A stretch of 64,000 bases of DNA from positions 90,585 to 154,584 of the forward strand of contig CAUYUJ010018561.1 of NCBI GenBank assembly GCA_963575745.1, in the 5' to 3' direction. This DNA is from Prorocentrum cordatum. Its lineage: Eukaryota > Sar > Dinophyceae > Prorocentrales > Prorocentraceae. A program made the translations under genes and the position numbers. Under the pieces are notes generated by a model, which was not told the DNA's origin, did not search any database, and saw only the letters and a list, made by a program, of their open reading frames with translations. Below are positions 55,433-64,000 of this stretch, piece by piece (the first letter of the stretch is position 1; each line of letters starts with the position of its first letter).

Positions 55433-57230
55433 TCCCTCCACCCCCTTGCGCGCGCCGGAGGGTTCCTCTTTTACACCACCCATCGCTGCACTTGACAGTG
55501 TGCGCGCGGTTTGTACACCGTGCCTTCGACCGTGCTCGATGGCAATTGGCAGTTATCAACCGTCTGCGCCTGAGGATCTTCTGTGCCGCCGAGTGAAAGT
55601 GTGTGTGTGTGTATGTCTGTGTGTTTGTGTTTCTCCCCGCAAGCGGGCTGCCTCTCTCGTTTCGTCGGAGGCCAGGGGCGACGTTCGCGGCGTTAGGCCC
55701 AGCGCCTCGCCGCCGTCCCTTCTCTCAAGCGGGCTTTTGCCCTGCAGTTTTGTCCCAGTGTTTTGCACTTTCATTGCCGGGCACCCTTTGGCGTGGCACT
55801 GCTCTTTGCCTAGTTTTGTTTCGACGTCGTTCACCTTTCCACCCCGCGCTCGCCGGCCGGGCAGGTCCGTCAGTCTGCTTGCACCTTCCTGCCACCCATG
55901 CCCAGATGTGCTGTTGCAAACCTCCCCTTGTCATGCTGCCGATCGGGCTCTGCCCCCCCCCGCTGTTCACGCCCTGATGGCTGATGTCGGTAGGTTCTGG
56001 TTCCTTGGTGAGGTTTGAGGGCCCAGCCGCCGCGCGCATTCTGTTTCGACTTGCTCTACCTCGTCGCCGCGCGCCAGGCCAATACCGCCTAAAAGTGTGT
56101 GTGTGTGTGTTGCATTGTGTGTGTTGCTGTGTGCGTGCGTCTGTCTGTCTGTCTGTCTGTCTGTCTGCCTGCCTGTCGGGTCGGGTCGGGTCGGGTCGGG
56201 TCGGGTCGGTCGGTCGGTCTGTCTGTCTGTCTGTCTATCTGGTCCGGCTAGTTTGTCTGTCTGTCTGTCTGTCTGTCTTTCTGTGTGTATGTATGTGTGT
56301 GTATGTGGTGTGTGTGTGTGCGTGTGTGTGACGTCAGAGCGAAGTTGCGCTCGAAACTCTTGGATGGTTTGATTCGTTTGACAATCTGTGTTTATGCTCT
56401 TCTTCGACTCCAACCGGCCGAATCATGTATCGTGACGGCAGTGGTGGCCATTTTGGCTCCTCCCCGAAAGGCGACTGGTCCACCCCAGCAGTCATGACGA
56501 TTGTCGTGACACGCTTCCAATCTGATTAAGTTTCAGGTAAGCCTCTCGCATCGTGAAGGCTCGGCAGGGGATAAATTCGGTTGAAGACGCTTCAGCGAAT
56601 CTCAGCTGCTCCCTGCCATTCTGGGAACGCTTGCGAATCCCCCATCATATTGTCGAAGCAATTTTACGAGCAGCGGGGCCGCAATTTGGTCGTGCTGTCT
56701 CTGTTTGCCTCTGGTGCCTCCTTGGGGGGCCTCGGGGCCACGAGAGGCAATACTAGGGGCCCTCGGAAGTGCCTCCGTTTCTTGGTGAACAGTGTCGGGC
56801 CGTGTTGGCTTGGGTGGGGCCATGGGCAATCTCGGGAGCTATTGTACTTCAGCAATCTTAGCGGTTTTTTGAAGCCGTCTTGGGAACCTCTCGCGAACCG
56901 CACAGGCAGTGCCACGTCTTGTGGACAGGCGACACGGTGCTGTTTGGCGCTGGAGCGTAGCGCCCAGCAGAGCTGACGGAGCGATGGGGCACGCCGCATT
57001 GGTCCGTTTGGGGCCAGTTGTAAGATTTTGTTTTGTTTGTTATTGCGATAGGCGATTTCCTCGGGCTGTGGAAATATGTGCAAGCGAAGCCCGCGATATC
57101 TTAACGGGCACTTTCCCTGCTCTGGGGGTTGCCTTTCCCAATGCTGCATGTGTTTTCCCCATATCCTAAGATGGGGTTCTTGTTATTATTTGGACGCCTC
57201 CTACTCCCTCTTCTTCTCCTCCCCTCCTCT
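55433..57230. other. unassigned DNA with (GT)n, (TCTG)n and (GGGTC)n
   Basis: (GT)n at 55595-55632; 56093-56335 combines GT, CTGT, GGGTC and GGTC repeats. GCCATTTTGGCTC (56447-56459) matches 13 consecutive bases of the dinoflagellate spliced leader but lacks its AAG end. 56460-57230 shows overlapping frames without motifs. Confidence 0.55.
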
Positions 57231-57234
57231 CGGA

Positions 57235-57342
57235 CTTACTCATTCTCAGACTTACTCATACCCAGACTTACTCATACTCAGACATACTCATAGTCAGACT
57301 TACTCATACCCAGACGTACACAGACACAGACTTACTCATACG
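57235..57342. repeat. TTACTCATACCCAGAC short tandem repeat
   Basis: Seven or so 16-18 bp units (CTTACTCATACYCAGA). The same motif (TTACTCATACCCAGACGTAC) reappears right after the 152 bp satellite at 58259-58300, so the satellite is embedded between two pieces of this repeat. Confidence 0.85.
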
Positions 57343-58255
57343 CAGCACCCCTAAGGGGAGCCGCCAGGGGTGTTTTCACGGGCCCGTTCGCGGCCAGTTT
57401 GTGGGGATGTCTCAGGCGGTTTGATCGTTTTCATGCCCAACATCCTTTGCTTTCAGAGCAGATTGTGAGGATGTCTCAGACGGGGCGCTGGTTTCAGCAC
57501 CCTTTAGGGAAGACGCCAGGGGTGTTCTCACGGGCCCGTTCGCGGCCAGTTTGTGGGGATGTCTCTGGCGGTTTGCTTGTTTCGGTGCCCAACATCCTTT
57601 GCTTTCAGAGCAAATTTTGAGGATGCCTCAGGCGGGGCGCTGGTTTCAGCACCCCTAAGGGGAGCCGCCAGGAGTGTTTTCACGGGCCCGTTCGCGGCCA
57701 GTTTGTGGGGATGTCTCATGCGTTTTGCCTGTTTCGGTGCCCAACATCCTTGGGTTTCAGAGCAGATTTGGAGGATGTCACAGGCGGGGCGCTGGTTTCA
57801 GCACTCCTAAGGGGAGCCGCCAGGGGGTATACCACGGGCACGTTCGCGGCCAGTTTGTGGGGATGTCTCAGGCGGTTTTCCTGCTTCGGTGCCCAACATC
57901 GTCTGCGATTACAGCAGATTTGGAGGATGTCACAGGCGGGGCGCTGGTTTCAGCACCCCTAAGGGGAGCCGCCAGGAGTGTTTTCACGGACCCGTTCGCG
58001 GCCAGTTTGTGGGGATGTCTCATGCGTTTTGCCTGTTTCGGTGCCCAACATCCTTGGGTTTCAGAGCAGATTTGGAGGATGTCACAGGCGGGGCGCTGGT
58101 TTCAGCACTCCTAAGGGGAGCCGCCAGAGGGTATATCACGGGCCCGTTCGCGGCCAGTTTGTGGGGGATGTCTCAGGCGGTTTGCCTGTTTCGGTGCCCA
58201 ACATCGTCTGCGATTACAGCAGATTTGGAGGATGTGTCAGTCGGGGCGCTGGTTT
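57343..58255 (+). repeat. 152 bp satellite, 6 copies, 304 bp higher-order period
   Basis: CAGCAC anchors at 57343, 57495, 57647, 57799, 57951 and 58103: exactly 152 bp apart. Units 3 and 5 differ at a single base; units 4 and 6 share CACTCCTAAGG and CGTCTGCGATTACAGCAG but differ from 3 and 5. A 304 bp dimer is therefore the recent amplification unit. 152 is not a multiple of three, so the Cys/Phe-rich frames are artefacts. Confidence 0.95.
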
Positions 58256-58299
58256 CAGATTTACTCATACCCAGACGTACACCTACACAGACGTACGCG

Positions 58300-58949
58300 C
58301 TCTTATAGTCAGACACTCATGAACAGACGCTCGCTACGGCATAAGATAAAACATGAGATGCACATCTGGGGAGCTCCACGCAGTGAGTAATTGCTGGTTC
58401 AGAGGGTGTGTGCAGGCAATGACGTCTGGCAGTTGCTGCTCGGACAGATCTGATTGTAGTTTTGCTTTCCATTGGCTCTGCAGATTTTTGCCCAGTTGTT
58501 CTGCAGTGTGCTTCCTGGGCTGTGCAGGCTGGCAGTGATGTGTCAGGGAGGGCGCCAGGGCGCCCCTCCTGTGCCTGGGGGGGAGGGCGCGACGGAAACT
58601 CTCCCTGAAGCTCCCGCCCAGTGGTGACGTTTCTCGGAGACTCCCGTGCTGGCTGCGGAATTCGCCCCGCACCTCGCCTGGCCGAGGCGGTCAGCTTTTT
58701 TCTGGGTGTGCCCAGGGGCGAGGCCCAGAAACCCGGCACAGCGCGCTGTTCGGGCTCCACGTTGGGGCGAGCGGCCAGTGCCATGCGGTGCACTGACGAA
58801 GCCTACGAGCGCCAGTGTGCCAGCGCGCTCGACCTTGCGATGTGGCACCGCAGCTGGGCGTGAACGGGGTCTGTAACCCCGCTTCGTAGGCTTCCGCCGG
58901 CTGCGTAGCTCGGACGTGTACCTGCCATGGAGATCCAACGTAGAAGTCC
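58300..58949. other. unassigned DNA
   Basis: Unique. GAAGCCTACGA (58798-58808) is inverted as TTCGTAGGCTTC near 58884, a 12 bp inverted repeat about 75 bp apart. Frames on both strands, none recognised. Confidence 0.5.
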
Positions 58950-59159
58950 TAGATGGGATCGGGAGTAGATGGGCTCGGGTGATTATGCCGCGTCGCCATT
59001 ACATCGGCGATGCGGGTCGGTGTGGAACCCGATTTCCTCCACGCCGACGGCGCCGATGTGTCACCGACGTCGCGGGTGCATCGCCGATACATCTGTGATG
59101 CGTCGACGATGCGGTGCGATCCCCCGATCCCATCTACTACGATACCACCTGGAAGGCCT
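58950..59159 (+). mobile_element. miniature TIR element, family M, copy 3
   Basis: Left GTAGATGGGCTCGGGTGAT and right ATCCCCCGATCCCATCTAC are inverted complements with few mismatches. The interior shows CATCGGCGATGCGG, ACCCGATTTCCTCCACG and CGACGGCGCCGATG in the same order as 32944-33243. It ends at GGAAGGCCT. More diverged than the full copy. Confidence 0.7.
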
Positions 59160-59854
59160 GCATTCGTATCGCAGCGACGAAAGGTGGCCAGCTCGCCGCG
59201 GTCGTTGTGATGCAGCATTCTGCCGAGTGCCCGTTGCTGATCTCTGATTCGGTGGGGGGCTTCATGACTGGGCTGCCTTGCGGGGCTTGCTGGGCTGGTT
59301 GTCTGCTGTTCGGCACGCGCCTGCGTTTGGAGAGAGGCCGCCCAGACCCTGCCAGGCGGCTGCTGCCTGTCATTTTTGCAACGCGAGCTCGAGGTGCCAC
59401 AGTCCAGGGACGGCCTGGAGAAGTCGAGCGCAGGCTCGGCGGGTCGGCCCTGGCCTCGCACCAGAAGAGGTTGGTTCGAGGGGGGCAGGCTTCTGAGAAG
59501 GCACGGGGGCTTCAAAAGAAGCAGGTGGCCGATTAGAAACCCCTCCTGGAGCACTTGTCGGTGTTGAGACGCCCCCTTCGCAGTTTCAGGCTCAGATGAG
59601 TGGGCCCCGCCCTTTCTCTCAGAAGGCCCCCCGCCCTTCCGCCAAACAGTTTTGTTCGCGCCTCGGCTTCGTGGCGGTCTTCGCGGCGCGCTCTGCCAGC
59701 ACGGAGCGCTCCCTTCCTCTCCTCCGCCCCTACCGCCGCCCCACCGCCGCCCAACTTGCAGAAATAATAGCGCACGGAATCCATCTAGATGGATCTATAC
59801 CTATACGACCACCCTTCGGGTGATAAGGAGGTTCGGGGGGGGGGGGAACCAACG
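59160..59854. other. unassigned DNA
   Basis: Several 70-200 codon frames on both strands, none recognised. GGCTTCTGAGAAGGCACGG near 59488 faintly resembles the FB1 left arm but has no partner arm. Confidence 0.45.
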
Positions 59855-61011
<1,157 letters not shown>

Positions 61012-61015
<4 letters not shown>

Positions 61016-61250
61016 ACACCGCGGGACACCGGCGGGACCGGCGGGACACCGCGGGACACCGCGGGACACCGCGGGACACCGCGGGACACCGGCGGGACAC
61101 CGCGGGGCCCCGGCCGCCCGGAAGGGAGTCATTTGGTCCGGCCGCGCCTCAGCCACACGGGACACCAGCGGGACACCGGCGGGACACCGCGGGCCCCCGG
61201 CCGCCCGGAAGGGAGTCATTTGGTCCGGCCGCGCCTCAGCCACAGGAGAC
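61012..61250. repeat. (GCGGGACACC)n and a duplicated 50 bp segment
   Basis: Decamer GCGGGACACC occurs about nine times to 61105. The GCCGCCCGGAAGGGAGTC segment with TTTGGTCCGGCCGCGCCTC occurs twice (61110-61160, 61199-61245). Confidence 0.92.
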
Positions 61251-61424
61251 TTTCTCTCGCCCGCCCACGCAGCTTCGCCTCGCCCGCACGGCACGCACGA
61301 ACACGAAACCGAAATCGATTTCCCGGTAGGGGGGCTCTCCGTTCCACTTCGATCTCACCCCCCAACCTCCGATTGTGTCCATGTGCGATTGGGGCCGCGT
61401 CGACCGCCGCGCTCGTGTCCGCGC
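61251..61424. other. unassigned spacer
   Basis: Unique GC-rich sequence, no feature seen. Confidence 0.5.
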
Positions 61425-61580
61425 GATTCCTGCAGGACGTACGCTTCAGCAACTCGCCCGCTCGACCTGGCCGCCTGAGCCCGCCTACCCGATCCGCCTG
61501 TTAGGGTCTAGCCGCCCGATCTGCCCGTCTGGTTCTGCCACGTGTTTTCTGCTCCTAGGCCCCCTCCTGCTACTCTTTCT
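61425..61580 (+). repeat. dispersed repeat R, copy 2
   Basis: Partner of 51590-51755: GCAGGACGTACGCTTCAGC, CTCGCCCGCTCGACC, GTCTGGTTCTGCC and TTTTCTGCTCCTA in order. Confidence 0.6.
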
Positions 61581-61833
61581 CGTGCTCTATCCTGCTCCCC
61601 CCCACTTGTCCCTTCCATTCGTCCTCTCTTCCCCTGCCTTAGGGGCTGCACGAAATACACGTTGCAGGTTAGAAAGATATACGCCGAGTGGGGCACACTC
61701 GAAGACAAAGAGGGCGGGCATCGAGGGTTTGGGATATACGTGTTGGCTGGCACGCTAGCAGGTGAACACGAACAGTCGTAACATGATTTGGTTGTTGTTG
61801 TGCTGCTGCTACTGCTGCTGTTGTTGTTGCTGC

Positions 61834-61900
<67 letters not shown>

Positions 61901-62112
61901 GGTGTTGTTGTTGTTGTCGTTGTTGTTGTTTTTTTTGTTGTTGCCGCTGCTATGGTGGTTGTTGTTGCTGTTGTGGTTGTGGTTGTGGTTGTTTGTTGTT
62001 GTTGTTGATGTTGCTGTTGCTGTTGCTGTTGCCGTTGCTGTTGCTGCTGTTGTTGTTGTTGTTGTTGTTGTTGCTGTTGTTGTTATTGTTGTTGTTGTTG
62101 TTATTGTTGATG
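61581..62112. repeat. (GTT)n/(GCT)n microsatellite (61785-62112) and upstream spacer
   Basis: GTT with GCT and GGT; same orientation as 3826-4122. 61581-61784 is unique with no gene. Confidence 0.92.
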
Positions 62113-62147
62113 GACGCGTGCGCTGACGACCCGTCCCCCCCCACACC

Positions 62148-62217
62148 AACACCAACACCCCAACAGCTCCGTGGGGCCCCTGCGGTGGCCACACGGGGCT
62201 GTTGGGGTGTTGGTGTT
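62148..62217. repeat. 31 bp-arm inverted repeat
   Basis: Arms 62148-62178 and 62187-62217 are complementary except at two positions; the left arm begins AACACCAACACCCCAACAGC, loop CCTGCGGT. It sits exactly between (GTT)n and the CCTATAGGATCC repeat. Confidence 0.85.
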
Positions 62218-62219
62218 GC

Positions 62220-62825
62220 TTTCCTATAGGATTCCATAGAGGTCCTATAGGATACTTGGGGACTCTACACGACTCCATCGGGAACTTATTCGATTCCATT
62301 GGAATCCTATAGACATGCCAGAGGGATCCTATAGGATTCCATGGGGATCCTATAGGATTCCATTGAGATCCTGTAGGGTGCCATATGGGATCCTATCGGG
62401 TTCAATAGGGATCCGTATGAATGCTTATAAGATCCTTGAGAATCCCTATTTGGTCCCCATGGAACCCTATAGGAGTCCCACAGGATCCCCGTGGAATCCT
62501 TGAAGATCCCAAGGAGGTTCTCCAGGAGTCCTATATGGTTCCTATGAAATCCTATGGGTTTTCTATGGAATCCTACGTGGCCCGCATTGGATCCTGTAGG
62601 ACACCTATAGGATCCCTCTGGAATCCTACAGGATCCGAATGGATTCATATAGAATCCATATGGAATCCGATGGGATCCCGATGGGATCCTATAGGAGTCC
62701 AATAGGATCCCTCTGGTGGCCGTGGCTCTGAGCACATCCTTAAGCACTTCCCCGTAGGAATCCTTACGGGATCCTCAGGAATCCCTTGGGAATCCCGAGG
62801 AATCCATCGGGATTCCGGAGGAATC
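62220..62825. repeat. CCTATAGGATCCC-type ~16 bp repeat
   Basis: Roughly 38 units combining GGATCCTATAGGATTCC with ATGGG or TTGGA. Many units are short palindromes (CCTATAGG, GGATCC). Frames reading SYRIPWGSYRIP-like peptides are repeat translations. Confidence 0.92.
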
Positions 62826-62829
62826 CCGA

Positions 62830-63215
62830 GGTGATCCACCTCTCGAGGATCGTGGTCTTGGCCCCGCAGGGAGCTCCACCGAAGCTTTATTTCGGCACAC
62901 CGCTCTCGAGGATCGTGGCCCTGGCCCCACAGGGAGCTCCACCGAAGCTTTATTTCGGCACACCCCCCTCGAGGATCGTGGCCCTGGCCCAACAGGGAGC
63001 TCCACCGAAGCTTCATTTCGGCACACCCCTCTCGAGGATCGTGGTCTTGGCCCCACAGGGAGCTCCACCGAAGCTTCATTTCGGCACGCCCCTGTCGAGG
63101 ATCGTGGCCCTGGCCCCACAGGGAGCTCCACCGAAGCCTCATTTCGACAACGCCTCTCAAGGATCACGGCCCAGGTTCCACAGGGAGCGTCACCGAAGCA
63201 TCATTTCGGTACACC
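62830..63215 (-). repeat. tandem array, ~61 bp unit, 6 copies
   Basis: CTCGAGGATCGTGG, CTTGGCCCC.CAGGGAGCTCC and ACCGAAGCTTCATTTCGGCAC recur every 61-62 bp. The reverse complement (CTTCGGTGGAGCTCCCTGTG, GGGGCCA...CCACGA) matches the unit of the 35405-36280 array, so the arrays are homologous and inverted. Unit also contains CCGAAGC/TTTCGG complementary ends. Confidence 0.92.
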
Positions 63216-63224
63216 ACTCTACTA

Positions 63225-63303
63225 TTACGACTAATATTATTTACGACTACGACAACGACTACTACTACTAACATTACTACTACTACTACTACTACTACTA
63301 CTC

Positions 63304-63340
<37 letters not shown>

Positions 63341-63373
63341 CACTCTTACTACTACTACTACTACTACTACTCT

Positions 63374-63405
<32 letters not shown>

Positions 63406-63706
63406 TTACTACTACTATTATTATTACGACGACTACGACTACTACTACTACGACTACTACTGCTACTACTACTACTACTACTACTATTGCTACTACTCTT
63501 ACTACTACCATTACTACGGCTACTACTACTACTACTACTACTACAGCAATTACTACTACTATTACTTTTACTACTACTACTACTACTTCTACTACTACTA
63601 CTACTACTACTACTATCACTACTGTTACTACTACTACTACTACTACTACGATTACGACTACTACTACTACTATTACTACTACAACAGTTACTACTACTAT
63701 TATCAT

Positions 63707-63747
<41 letters not shown>

Positions 63748-63882
63748 CTACTCCTACTACTACTACTCGTACTACCTGTGCTACTCGTACTACAAGTACT
63801 ACTAGTACTACTAGTACTACTACTACTACTACTACTACTACTACCACTACTATTATTATTATTACTACTACTACTACTACGG

Positions 63883-63918
<36 letters not shown>

Positions 63919-64000
63919 CTTCTACTACCATTACTACTACTACTGCTACTACATTTTTTTACGTCTACTACCACCAACACCACTACTACTATTACTACTA
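63225..64000. repeat. (ACT)n microsatellite, continues past window
   Basis: ACT with ATT, ACG and GCT variants to the end of the window; same type and strand as 13397-17745. Confidence 0.97.

Noticed and set aside
56447-56459. Spliced-leader RNA gene
   Set aside because: Lacks the 5' CCGTA and the AAG-GT donor end; at most a relic.
57399-58322. Repeated ~60-residue peptide resembling a repeat protein
   Set aside because: The DNA period is 152 bp, not divisible by three, so no continuous protein repeat exists.
59470-59530. Third copy of the FB1 hairpin
   Set aside because: Only GGCTTCTGAGAAGGC resembles the left arm; no complementary arm or apex.

Overview
This window looks like nuclear DNA of a dinoflagellate alga. 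Four things point that way. More than half of the sequence is trinucleotide microsatellite and satellite DNA. A decayed Ty1/copia element carries the protein layout I associate with dinoflagellate copia elements (Gag with SAP and zinc-knuckle motifs, an atypical protease, integrase, RT, RNase H). A decayed tyrosine-recombinase retroelement is present. A sequence matching the dinoflagellate spliced leader at 17 of 21 positions lies just upstream of a small ORF. The genus cannot be fixed from the sequence alone. I see no tRNA, rRNA, canonical SL-RNA gene, CRISPR array, bacterial operon or intact conventional gene. Most long open frames are translated microsatellites.

Layout. 1-10.3 kb: two small foldback elements, (GTT)n, polypyrimidine, a 1.8 kb (GAT)n tract, and GC-rich blocks built on a CTTGGGGCC-like motif. 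10.4-13.4 kb: a long inverted repeat, two satellites (about 115 bp units and GAAGATTTTGGTG units) and three consecutive perfect or near-perfect palindromes. 13.4-17.7 kb: (ACT)n split by a TIR-bounded element. 17.7-24.6 kb: further simple repeats, a second full copy and a 3' fragment of that TIR element. 24.6-31.7 kb: a 320-340 bp direct repeat flanking (GTC)n/(GGA)n, then 3.5 kb of (GAC)n. 31.7-36.3 kb: a nest of miniature TIR and foldback elements, a fragment encoding a Cys-rich motif common in dinoflagellates, and a roughly 90 bp tandem array.

36.48-45.09 kb holds a nearly complete but mutated LTR retrotransposon inserted in a (GAN)n tract. It has 307 bp LTRs and a 5 bp ATATG target duplication. 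46.19-50.90 kb holds remnants of RT, RNase H-like and tyrosine recombinase coding sequence. It is bounded by repeats arranged A1-ORFs-B1-A2-B2, the split-direct-repeat architecture of Ngaro/PAT-type YR retroelements. It too lies between two (GAT)n tracts.

51-64 kb: GC-rich non-coding DNA, an 80 bp tandem repeat followed by the relict-SL/ORF locus, (GT)n tracts, the second copy of a hairpin element showing a compensatory base change, a 152 bp satellite with a 304 bp higher-order period, a third miniature TIR copy, long (CAT)n, (GTT)n, a GGATCCTATA-type repeat, an array homologous but inverted to the one at 35.4 kb, and terminal (ACT)n.

The genes present are those of mobile elements. The copia pieces would act together (Gag particle, protease, integrase, RT/RNase H), and the YR element would use RT plus recombinase. 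Both are disabled here by stops, frameshifts and lost catalytic residues. The most distinctive theme is the density of palindromic and foldback elements, and of insertions into trinucleotide tracts.
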